From: Coriobacteriia bacterium
Lineage (GTDB): Bacteria > Actinomycetota > Coriobacteriia > Anaerosomatales > JAAXUF01
Reading direction: 5' to 3'
DNA: 51,667 bases
Assembly: GCA_013334745.1 (NCBI GenBank)
Contig: JAAXWY010000014.1
Coordinates: forward strand, 1-51,667
Positions 8,456-16,153 of this stretch are shown here, piece after piece (the stretch's first letter is position 1; every line of letters starts with the position of its first letter). The notes beneath the pieces are model-generated. The model was not told the DNA's origin. It was given only the letters and a program-made list of their open reading frames with translations, and searched no databases. The translations under genes were made by a program, and so were the position numbers.

Positions 8456-9174
8456 CCCACGCCGCAGGCCGCGCTGGCGTCGCCTTCGGCCATACCCACT
8501 CGTGCGATCAGCCGCGTGCGTGCGGGCCCGGTAAGTCCCAAGAAGTCGATCTCGCGCGCCAGTTGCGACCGGGTGCCATCACCGGCGACGTAGCCGTTGA
8601 CGCGCGCGGCGGCGGTGCTGTCGCGCAGCGCATCCTCATCACCCTCGAACATCGCCGAGAACTCGGCGGCGAGGCCGCGCTCGTTTCGCAGGTAGTACTT
8701 CTGGTGGTAGTCCTCGGCGAGCCAGAACTGCGACAGCGGCTCGATTCGCGTCGCCAGCAGCGCACCCATCTTGGCCGCGACGCGCATGCCGCGCTCCGTT
8801 GCAGTCGCGAGCTGCTCGTCGTCGTGCGCGAGCACGAGCGACGCGTACTGCATCTTGTGCGCCTTCCACGTCGGGTTATGCGACGCGAAGGCAAGGTCCA
8901 CGAGCGCCCCGTACGAGATGACCTCGGGGTCGAAGTCGACTTGGAAGCACTCGGTGTGGTCGCCGATTCGGCGATACGTGGGATCGGGATACAGCCCTCC
9001 CGCGTAGCCGACTCGCGTCCTCCACACGCCTTGCACGATCCCGAACCGGGCGTCAGGCGTCCAGAATCAACCGACGCCGAACGTGGCGGTTGAGAGCGTG
9101 CTGGGAGTGAGCGCGTCAATCGGCGCCGGAAGCGCGTGATGGGGAGCCTCTTTGTGTCCGAACAGGTTTTGCAC
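8452..9174 (-). CDS. msrA: Selenocysteine-containing peptide-methionine (S)-S-oxide reductase MsrA
   Basis: Reduces the S epimer of methionine sulfoxide. Read through an in-frame TGA (9067-9069), the product is 240 residues and continuous with the MsrA family on both sides of that codon. The segment before TGA reads ATFGVG and that after it FWTPDARFG, so TGA replaces the catalytic Cys of the GCFW motif (residue 36). Downstream come RTRVGYAGG, GDHTE and a C-terminal AACGVG with a likely resolving Cys (237). A SECIS-like hairpin follows the TGA. The GTG at 9174 is supported by AAAGGAG ten bases upstream; the first ATG-like starts after TGA would discard the active site. No frameshift is needed, arguing against a pseudogene. 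Selenocysteine insertion needs selA, selB, selC and selD elsewhere in the genome. Confidence 0.9.
9026..9060 (-). promoter_or_regulatory. SECIS-like hairpin downstream of the msrA UGA
   Basis: Starting six bases after the UGA, the mRNA can form ACGCCU/AGGCGU (6 bp), then ACG/CGU (3 bp) continuing into CCCG/CGGG (4 bp), closed by a GUU loop. The apical loop starts 21 bases after UGA and its first base is G. This fits the known bacterial SECIS pattern: loop about 16-37 bases from UGA, G in the first two loop positions, and an upper stem of at least 4 bp. Pairing was checked by hand; no folding energy was calculated. Confidence 0.75.
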
Positions 9175-9301
9175 GAGGTTACAGCTCCTTTCGTTCCGGA
9201 GCTCCCGGGTGCAAGCGCCACGCCAGCGTGCGCAGGGCCCGATTCTCGCGCGCCGGGCGGCACCGGGGCGTGCCGAACGGTATGGGGCTTGCTCGGTCAG
9301 T

Positions 9302-9331
9302 TTGACCATGCAAGCGGTGCTCAGGTATACC
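9302..9331 (+). promoter_or_regulatory. Candidate promoter for the spermidine-synthase-like gene
   Basis: TTGACC (9302-9307) and TATACC (9326-9331) are 18 bases apart, about 100 bases upstream of the ATG at 9434. It lies in the 259-base divergent region between msrA and this gene. I see no clear operator in that region. Confidence 0.45.
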
Positions 9332-9433
9332 GTATTGGCTTGAACACAGTGGCGTGCCGGCCTGCGTTCGGGCAGTGAAGAACCAGTTAACGCGAACACC
9401 CCTATCACCCACGAGCCCGGAAGTTGTTGCTTC

Positions 9434-10963
9434 ATGCCTAAGAACACGTCGACCGACGAGCCCTCCGTAGTAGCCAAGGTTCCGCGTTTCCTCATCGAGA
9501 TCGTCGTCTTCCTGTGCGGTGCCGTGGTCATGGTGCTCGAGCTGGTGGGCTCTCGCCTTCTCGCCCCGTACTTCGGCAACTCATTGTTCGTCTGGACGGC
9601 GCTCATCGGCGTGATGCTCGGATTCATCGCCATCGGCGGCTACCTGGGTGGACGGCTGGGCGACAAGCGCCACAGCACCGAGGCGCTGTTCTGGATTCTC
9701 ATCGCCGCGTCGCTCTCTGTCTCGCTCATCGCCATCGCCGAGCAGTTCATCATGCCGATGCTCTCCAAGGGCATGCCGCTTCGCATGGGTGCGATCGCTG
9801 CGGCGATTGCGCTATTCGGTGCGCCCTCGGTCTTGCTGGGCATGATCTCGCCGTACTGCATCCGACTGAAGATGCATGCGGTCGCCGACTCCGGAGCGAC
9901 CGTCGGGACCCTGTACGCGCTCTCGACGCTGGGAAGCATCGGCGGGACGTTCCTAGCCGGCTTCTGGCTCATCGCGGTGCTCGGCAGCCACAACATCGTG
10001 CTGCTGCTCGCCGGCGTGCTGCTCGCGCTGTCGTTGACCGTGGTCATGCCGATCACGAGCCGCAAGGGCATCGGCGTGGCCGTCGCACTCGTCGTACTCA
10101 TCGCAACGGCGATGTTCTCGAAGCCATCGATCGACGCGTTCGACACGCAGTACGACCGCTACTTCATCTCCCACGAGACCGACGAGGAGACCGGCCGCCC
10201 GGTCGTGCTCCTGAGCCGTGGTTTCGACTCAAACGAGTCGGGCGCGTTCGCCGATAACGGTGAGCCGGTCATCTTCCAGTACTACCGCTACTACGACCTC
10301 GCAGTGCGCCTCGTTCCCGATGTGAAGAAGACGCTCGTGATCGGCGGCGGCACCTTCGAGTGGCCGCGCCACCAGCTCACCGACTTCCCCGACTCGACCA
10401 CCGACGTCGTCGAGATCGATCCCGCTCTGGTGGACGTGGCGAAAGAGTCGTTCTTCCTCAAGGACGACCCGCGTATGGAGATCGTTGTCGCCGACGGTCG
10501 CACGTTTCTCAACGAGTCCTCCGAGAAGTACGACGTGATCCTCATCGACGCGTTCAAGAGCGCGAACTCGATCCCGTACCAGCTCACGACCTACGAGTCG
10601 ATGAAACGAGTGCGCGATTCGCTCGACGAGGACGGAGTGCTCGCGATCAACGTGGTCGCCTCACTCAACGGACCGGGAAGCCGCTTCGTGTGGTCGGAGT
10701 ACGAGACGCTCAAGAAGCTGTTCCCGCAGGTCGAGGTCTACGCAGTACAGGTGCCCGAGGCCACCGGCGTCGTGCAGAACATCTCGATGATTGCGTCGGT
10801 CGAGACGACCAACTCGCTGCAGGACCGCGCGATGCAGATCGCGCCAGAACTCGCCGGCAAGCGCATCGAGCCGTCGGCCACGCCCGCGTCCGAGTTCGCA
10901 AAGGTCATCACCGATGACCACGCGCCGGTCGACCAGTACCTCATGGGCGTGCGGGTCTACTAG
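9434..10963 (+). CDS. Membrane-fused spermidine-synthase-like aminopropyltransferase
   Basis: 509 residues. The N-terminal half (about 15-235) has seven or eight hydrophobic helices beginning with a LELVGSRLLAPYFG motif, as in the transporter-like half of fused MFS/spermidine synthase proteins. The C-terminal half (about 245-509) is a Rossmann methyltransferase-like fold with the SAM-binding stretch LVIGGGTFEWPRH, an acidic VVEIDPA strand end and a VVADGRTFL motif, typical of spermidine synthase. True polyamine synthesis is not assured, because many such fusions have no proven substrate. The ATG at 9434 has GGAAG nine bases upstream. It converges with the TIGR00300 gene with a 13-base gap. 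Confidence 0.88.
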   Translation: MPKNTSTDEPSVVAKVPRFLIEIVVFLCGAVVMVLELVGSRLLAPYFGNSLFVWTALIGVMLGFIAIGGYLGGRLGDKRHSTEALFWILIAASLSVSLIAIAEQFIMPMLSKGMPLRMGAIAAAIALFGAPSVLLGMISPYCIRLKMHAVADSGATVGTLYALSTLGSIGGTFLAGFWLIAVLGSHNIVLLLAGVLLALSLTVVMPITSRKGIGVAVALVVLIATAMFSKPSIDAFDTQYDRYFISHETDEETGRPVVLLSRGFDSNESGAFADNGEPVIFQYYRYYDLAVRLVPDVKKTLVIGGGTFEWPRHQLTDFPDSTTDVVEIDPALVDVAKESFFLKDDPRMEIVVADGRTFLNESSEKYDVILIDAFKSANSIPYQLTTYESMKRVRDSLDEDGVLAINVVASLNGPGSRFVWSEYETLKKLFPQVEVYAVQVPEATGVVQNISMIASVETTNSLQDRAMQIAPELAGKRIEPSATPASEFAKVITDDHAPVDQYLMGVRVY

Positions 10964-10976
10964 GGGCCGCCGAGCG

Positions 10977-12203
10977 CTACTCGCGCTCCAGCTCGTTGGC
11001 GAGCTGCTCCAGGAACAGCCCCACGTCCGTGACGATGCCCACCGTCTGCCAGCTGCCGCGATCGGCGAGCTTGGTGACGACCGCAGGGTTGATGTCGACG
11101 CACACGGTGGTGGTCGACGCCGGCAGCATGTTCCCGGTCGCGATCGAGTGCAGCATCGTCGAGAGCATCAGGCACGCTCCCGCCTTCTGCGCGTAGGTGC
11201 GCATGGTGTTCTGCGCCTCGATGACATCGGTGATGACGTCGGGCATCGGGCCGTCGTCGCGGATCGAACCCGCGAGCACGAACGGCGTGCCGGTCGTCAC
11301 GAGCGTGTGCATGAGCCCCTTGGTGATGACGCCCTGCTCCACGGCGGCCGCGATCGAGCCGCAGCCGCGCACCGTGTTGATCGCGCGTAGGTGGTGCTCG
11401 TGCCCGCCAAGCGTGGGGATGCCATCCTCGAGCCCGACCCCCAGCGAGGTGCCGTACAGCGCGCTCTCGATGTCGTGCGTGGCCACGGCGTTGCCGCCGA
11501 ACATCACTGTGATGTAGCCCATCCGAACGAGCCGCGCGAGTTCATCGGCAGCACCGGTGTGCACGACCGCCGGCCCGACCACCGCGATCACGTCGCGGCC
11601 GGCGGCGCGGGTGTCGCGCAGCATCTTTGCGACGTCGGCGACGACCTGCGCCTTGGGCTTCTCGGAGGAGACGGCGCTCGACATGAACTCGAACGCCTGC
11701 TTGTCGCGGGGACGCTCCTGCGGGTGTACGCGGATGCCGCCGTGGCCAACAACGTAGACGTCGCCTGCACGAACGTCGGCCATCGGGACCGCGTCCGCGG
11801 TGCATCCCGCGACGTCCACGCGCACACCCAGGTCCATCTCGGGATTGGCGATGCGCACCCATCCGCCGTCGATGCGAATGTCGGTCTCCATGTTGGTGGT
11901 CGAGTAGAAGCCGTCGGGGAACACCCCGTCTTTGGGCGCCACCGCCGTGTGAACGTCGGTGTCGTGCACCGAGCACGCACCATGCGACTGGATTCCCGCG
12001 AGGATCGTGTCGAGCGTCTCCTGGGAGTCGGCCTTCACGCGCAGTACCGCGACGGATGCATCGGTGTTGGTGCGACCCACCTCGAATGACAGCGTCTCGA
12101 ACTCGCCGCCAAGCGCGATGATGTGGTCCATGACCTCGGACACGATGCCCGAGTCGATGAGATGCCCCTCGATGCGCACGTCCTCAAAGACGCTGTGCTG
12201 CAT
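10977..12203 (-). CDS. TIGR00300-family protein with LOR/SDH domain (ornithine-cyclodeaminase-like)
   Basis: 408 residues matching the TIGR00300 family. The N-terminal alpha/beta region (about 1-95) is the conserved LOR/SDH bifunctional-enzyme domain; the rest includes a Rossmann-like region with VVGPAVVHTG and a characteristic GGHEHHLRAINTVRGCGS. Related domains form the C-terminal part of cyanobacterial AgrE/ArgZ, and archaeal members have been reported as NAD-dependent ornithine cyclodeaminases making proline. Activity here is inferred from family only. The ATG at 12203 follows GGGAGGATTC. No arginine or proline genes are adjacent. Confidence 0.85.
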   Translation of the reverse strand: MQHSVFEDVRIEGHLIDSGIVSEVMDHIIALGGEFETLSFEVGRTNTDASVAVLRVKADSQETLDTILAGIQSHGACSVHDTDVHTAVAPKDGVFPDGFYSTTNMETDIRIDGGWVRIANPEMDLGVRVDVAGCTADAVPMADVRAGDVYVVGHGGIRVHPQERPRDKQAFEFMSSAVSSEKPKAQVVADVAKMLRDTRAAGRDVIAVVGPAVVHTGAADELARLVRMGYITVMFGGNAVATHDIESALYGTSLGVGLEDGIPTLGGHEHHLRAINTVRGCGSIAAAVEQGVITKGLMHTLVTTGTPFVLAGSIRDDGPMPDVITDVIEAQNTMRTYAQKAGACLMLSTMLHSIATGNMLPASTTTVCVDINPAVVTKLADRGSWQTVGIVTDVGLFLEQLANELERE

Positions 12204-12310
12204 GAATCCTCCCGGCTATCGGATACGGCGGCGCACGATTCGTTCGTGGGGCCGCGGTGAGTGCTGCATAGCGCAGTATCGCCGAGATGAGCGGGCGTGG
12301 ATAGTCGGAA

Positions 12311-12736
12311 CTAGTGGAAGCTTCCGTGGGCGCCGAGGCTGCCGAACGAGCACGCCTGAACGGTCGCGCTCGCGTTGAGCGTGTACGCGCCCTCGCTCGC
12401 CGAAGGGTTGGCGACGTCGCTAGGCGTCGGCGCGACCGGGCAGCGTGGCGGCCGGAGCAGGAAGTGGCCTGCGATCAGCGGGTGCCCCGCTGTGACGACT
12501 CCCTCGAGCGGCTCGGTGGTGTCCGAGCGTGTCTCGGCCTGCCAGACACTCACCACGCCCTCGATCGAGCGCTGACTCGCGAAGCAGGTCTTCTTCTTCG
12601 CGCTGGCCGTGACGGTGACGAATGTGGGGATGGCGATGACGACGAGGATGCCGATCACGAGCACGACCATCATCAGCTCCACGATCGTGAAGCCCTGGTC
12701 TCGTGCCCCCTGCTTGGTCCGGATTGGCCTGTCCAC
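12311..12736 (-). CDS. Type IV pilin-like prepilin
   Basis: 141 residues with a class III signal peptide: a short basic leader, then G/FTIVEL, where prepilin peptidase should cut, followed by a 20-residue hydrophobic helix. The mature part has a KKKTCFASQRSIEG segment typical of actinobacterial and clostridial minor pilins, and a second Cys near the C-terminus that could pair with the first. The GTG at 12736 was chosen because GGGAGG lies ten bases before it; the longer ATG-type frame reaches back into purE. No pilus assembly genes are nearby, so it is an orphan that depends on machinery elsewhere. Confidence 0.85.
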   Translation of the reverse strand: MDRPIRTKQGARDQGFTIVELMMVVLVIGILVVIAIPTFVTVTASAKKKTCFASQRSIEGVVSVWQAETRSDTTEPLEGVVTAGHPLIAGHFLLRPPRCPVAPTPSDVANPSASEGAYTLNASATVQACSFGSLGAHGSFH

Positions 12737-12803
12737 CGACCCCGCGCCTCCCCATAGACGCCACACATGCCTTGCGTATGAGTAAGTATCGGTAGGTTCC
12801 TGA

Positions 12804-13265
12804 TTAATCCTTAGCCATTCCGGCCTTGAACTGCACGATCGCATCGCGGTACTCGGGCATCGACGTGCCCAGAATCTGGGTCGCGAGGATGCCGGCGTTC
12901 TTCGCGCCGTTGATCGCGACGCACGCAACCGGAACGCCGGTGGGCATCTGAACCATCGACAGGAGCGAATCGAGACCGCCGAGGTCGCTCGTCTTCATGG
13001 GAACGGTGATGACGGGCAGCGGCGTGAACGCAGCAACGACGCCGCCTAAGTGAGCGGCCTTGCCCGCAGCTGCGATGATGACCTTGATGCCGCGATCGGC
13101 CGCAGTCGACGCCCACTCGTGCACGCGCTCCGGGTTGCGATGAGCGCTGGCGATGACGACCTCATGCGCGACGCCGAGCGCGTCGAGTTGCGCTGCGCAC
13201 TCTTCCATCACTCCGAGATCCGACTTCGACCCCATGATGATGCCGACAAGCGGCGTTCCTGCCAT
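12804..13265 (-). CDS. purE: N5-carboxyaminoimidazole ribonucleotide mutase PurE
   Basis: Converts N5-CAIR to CAIR in purine synthesis. 153 residues, standard for class I PurE. Visible motifs: [12 protein letters not shown] for phosphate binding, the active-site SAHRNPERV with its catalytic His, and [13 protein letters not shown]. The ATG at 13265 follows GGGGAGGATTCG. purD is also nearby (14813-16105) but is separated by the radical SAM gene, and no purK is visible. Confidence 0.96.
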   Translation of the reverse strand: MAGTPLVGIIMGSKSDLGVMEECAAQLDALGVAHEVVIASAHRNPERVHEWASTAADRGIKVIIAAAGKAAHLGGVVAAFTPLPVITVPMKTSDLGGLDSLLSMVQMPTGVPVACVAINGAKNAGILATQILGTSMPEYRDAIVQFKAGMAKD

Positions 13266-13406
13266 CGAATCCTCCCCGCACAGCGGTCGACCGAACCGGC
13301 GCACAAGCGCCTGCGCGAAGCGTACCAGAACGGGCGGGGTGAACACGCGCTAGAGAGCGCGGCGGGACGGACGGAGGCGGCGTGATGACCTGGCGGGGTC
13401 GAGGCC

Positions 13407-14777
13407 TTACGGAACCGGCAGCTCCTGCGCGGTGCCCGTGTCGGCACCGGCCTGCGCCAGCGGATGCGCGCCTTCGCACGGCTTGTCGCCCTCGTCTCCG
13501 TCGCCGAACAGCAGCAGCCGCTCGTCGGTCGAGAGCGCGGCGCGCGCCTGGTCGCGAAGGTTGTTCACGCCCACGAAGAACTCGCGCATCATCGACACCA
13601 GCAGGTAGCGGCCCTTGGCCGAGAGCACGAGGGTCTCGGAGTTGTCGACCGCGAACGCGCCGACGCTGCGCATGTACGCCATCTCGATGGGGAGTCCCAT
13701 CTCGATCGTGATGCCGAAGTCCTTGGCGAACTTGCGACGGTCCAGACTCATCCCAAAGAGCGACATGAGGAAGCGGTAGCGCATACGGTCGTGGTGGCTG
13801 AAGAGCCGCTTCTGCAGCGCGGGTGTCATCCCCGCTTCGACCCGCTCGGCGTGTACCTGCAGCGAGAACGTGTTCACGTACAGCGAGCCGTCGAGGAAGC
13901 TGAAGGCGCCACTGCCCAGGCCCACGTAGTCCTCGTAGTCGACGATGTACTCGTCGATCATGCCGCCGCCCGTACGCGAGAACGTCCACGCACTCGCCGG
14001 CTCGAAGGTGTCGCTCATCATCTCGATGATCCGCTGGTAGTAGCGGTACTCACGCGCGTAGTCCACTCGGCCCACTGTGCGCTTGAGCGATTCACGCACT
14101 GCGGGCGAGGCCATGAGCGGGTAGAAGGTGACCTGGTTGGCGCCGGTGCGCTTCACAAGCTCGACGTCGGCCTGGAGCTTCTCGGGGGTCTGGCTGGGGA
14201 AGTTGAAGATCATGTCGACGTTCAGTGAGTGGAAGCGGCCCTCGATGGACTGCAGCCGCTCGAGGATCTCAAACGCCGAGCCGTACTTGTCGTAGCGGTC
14301 CATCTGCTTGAGCAGCTCGTCGTCGAGCGACTGCACGCCCACGCTGAAACGATCGACGCGGTCCACGAGCGGATCGATCCACTCGGGGTAGAGGTGATTG
14401 GGGTTCGTCTCCGAGGAGACCTCGCGGATTGAGAAGAGTGACTTGGCGAGGTCGATGGTCTCGACGAGTTCGTTGATGTCGATGGTGGGGGTGCCGCCGC
14501 CCACATACATCGACTGGAAGTCGTAGCCGAGGTCGGCGACCATGCGCATCTCTTCGCGCAGGTTGCGGAAGTAGTGCGAGGCGCGCTCGGCGTCGTAGGG
14601 GAAGCGGTTGAACGAGCAGTATGGGCAGAGCCGCTCGCAGAACGGCACGTGCACATAAAGCAGGTACTGACGACCGGCGATGGGTGCGGGCAGGCTCTCG
14701 ATTCCGGAGGGCTCAAGCGTCAGGAACGCGTTGTTCGCGCGCCGCATGACAGAGGAGAGCATTCGCTCGGCAAGCAT
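13407..14777 (-). CDS. HemN/HemW-like radical SAM protein (coproporphyrinogen III oxidase family)
   Basis: 456 residues. The radical SAM cluster motif is CERLCPYCSF near residue 48 (CxxxCxxC), preceded by YVHVPF as in HemN/HemW. SAM-binding elements follow: VGGGTPTI, a conserved SSETNPNHL strand and SVGVQSLDD. The C-terminal part is longer than typical HemW (about 380) and ends in a low-complexity tail. The fourth Cys of classical HemN is replaced by Phe, as in HemW heme chaperones. HutW/ChuW-type enzymes are another possibility. It lies between purD (35 bases upstream) and purE. Hcp and cytochrome genes in the window show the cell uses iron cofactors, but the substrate is not settled. Confidence 0.85.
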   Translation of the reverse strand: MLAERMLSSVMRRANNAFLTLEPSGIESLPAPIAGRQYLLYVHVPFCERLCPYCSFNRFPYDAERASHYFRNLREEMRMVADLGYDFQSMYVGGGTPTIDINELVETIDLAKSLFSIREVSSETNPNHLYPEWIDPLVDRVDRFSVGVQSLDDELLKQMDRYDKYGSAFEILERLQSIEGRFHSLNVDMIFNFPSQTPEKLQADVELVKRTGANQVTFYPLMASPAVRESLKRTVGRVDYAREYRYYQRIIEMMSDTFEPASAWTFSRTGGGMIDEYIVDYEDYVGLGSGAFSFLDGSLYVNTFSLQVHAERVEAGMTPALQKRLFSHHDRMRYRFLMSLFGMSLDRRKFAKDFGITIEMGLPIEMAYMRSVGAFAVDNSETLVLSAKGRYLLVSMMREFFVGVNNLRDQARAALSTDERLLLFGDGDEGDKPCEGAHPLAQAGADTGTAQELPVP

Positions 14778-14812
14778 GTTCTCGGGTCGCTCCTTGCGGT
14801 GTCGAGCGGTGG

Positions 14813-16105
14813 CTAGGAACCGGGCTGCGTCGCCGCAAGTGCCCGGTGCGCGATGTCATTGCGGAAGTATGCACCTTCGAAAGAGATTCGACTCACGGCG
14901 TCGTATGCCTTCTCGATGGCGCTCTTGTAGTCCGAGCCGAACGCGGTCACGTTGAGCACGCGTCCACCAGCGGTGAGCACGGTACCGTCATCAGCGAGCT
15001 TCGTGCCTGCATGGTAGACGAGCACGCCGGGAAGCGCAGCCGCATCGGCGATGCCGGTGATCGGCTTGCCCGACTCGTAGTCGCCGGGGTAGCCGCCGGA
15101 GGCCATAACGACCGATACCACGACGTCGTCGCTCCATTCGAGCTCACCGAGCGAAGCGAGCTCGCCGGTGGCGTTGGCGTAGAGCACCTCGGCGAGGTCG
15201 GTCTTGAGGCGAGGAAGGAGCACCTGCGTCTCGGGATCGCCGAAGCGGGTGTTGTACTCGAGCACCTTGGGGCCATCGGCGGTCAGGATGAAGCCGCCGT
15301 ACAGCACGCCGCGAAAGTCGATGTTCGCATCGGCCAGCGCGTTGGCGGTGCGCTGCATGATCGCGGTCATCATCGCGAGGTCGGTCTCGGGAACAGCCGG
15401 GACCGGTGAGTAGACGCCCATGCCGCCGGTGTTGGGGCCGGTGTCGCCATCGCCCACGCGCTTGTGGTCCTGCGCCGACGCCATCGGCAACACGGTGCGA
15501 CCGTCGACGAATGCGAGCAGCGAGACCTCGGGGCCTTCGAGGTACTCCTCGATGACGACGAGCGCGCCCGCGTCGCCGAAGCGACCATCGAAGCACTCCT
15601 CGACCGCGGCACGAGCCTCGTCGAGCGAGGTGGCAACGGTGACGCCCTTGCCGGCGGCCAGGCCATCGGCCTTCACGACAACAGGGGCACCGACGCCTTC
15701 GAGATACGCCAGCGCGGGCCCGCGCTCCGAGAACGTCTCGGCGGTGGCGGTGGGAATCGCACTTCGCTGCATGATGTCCTTGGAAAACGACTTCGAGCCT
15801 TCGAGGCGAGCGCCCGCGGCACCGGGGCCGAACGCCGGGATGCCGGCTTCACGCAGCTCGTCGGCGAGCCCCGCCACGAGCGGGACTTCGGGACCGATGA
15901 CGGCGAGGTCGATGGCGTTCTCGCGCGCGAACGCGATGACGGCGTCAGCATCGGTGGTGTCGAGAGCGACGTTGACCGCACCTCGCTCCCCCGCCGTGCC
16001 ACCGTTACCGGGTGCGGCGAAGATCGCCTCTACGCGAGGCGAGCCGGCGAGCGAGTGAACGATCGCGTGCTCGCGTCCGCCGGAACCGATGACAAGGACG
16101 CGCAT
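14813..16105 (-). CDS. purD: Phosphoribosylamine-glycine ligase PurD
   Basis: ATP-grasp enzyme joining phosphoribosylamine and glycine to make GAR in purine synthesis. 430 residues, the expected length. Motifs: N-terminal VLVIGSGGREHAI, the ATP-grasp loop GLAAGKGV, the VIEEYLEG strand and the metal-binding EYNTRFGDPETQ. The ATG at 16105 follows GAAGGTGG; an in-frame codon nine bases upstream is less well placed. The downstream radical SAM gene begins 35 bases after its stop, so co-transcription is likely. Confidence 0.97.
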   Translation of the reverse strand: MRVLVIGSGGREHAIVHSLAGSPRVEAIFAAPGNGGTAGERGAVNVALDTTDADAVIAFARENAIDLAVIGPEVPLVAGLADELREAGIPAFGPGAAGARLEGSKSFSKDIMQRSAIPTATAETFSERGPALAYLEGVGAPVVVKADGLAAGKGVTVATSLDEARAAVEECFDGRFGDAGALVVIEEYLEGPEVSLLAFVDGRTVLPMASAQDHKRVGDGDTGPNTGGMGVYSPVPAVPETDLAMMTAIMQRTANALADANIDFRGVLYGGFILTADGPKVLEYNTRFGDPETQVLLPRLKTDLAEVLYANATGELASLGELEWSDDVVVSVVMASGGYPGDYESGKPITGIADAAALPGVLVYHAGTKLADDGTVLTAGGRVLNVTAFGSDYKSAIEKAYDAVSRISFEGAYFRNDIAHRALAATQPGS

Positions 16106-16153
16106 ACTGACCACCTTCTGTGTGACGACGGCTTGGCGGCGGACCGCCTGCGA

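Noticed and set aside
8452-9036. msrA as a 5'-truncated gene starting at GTG 9036
   Set aside because: That start loses the catalytic motif. The upstream frame is conserved MsrA sequence interrupted only by TGA at the active-site position.
9067-9069. TGA in msrA as a simple nonsense mutation or pseudogene
   Set aside because: It falls exactly on the catalytic Cys codon, a SECIS-like hairpin follows, and the rest of the gene is intact. Not fully excluded without the selenium genes.
13266-13406. Possible gene or RNA between purE and the radical SAM gene
   Set aside because: The 141 bases show no good ribosome binding site, cloverleaf or strong hairpin.
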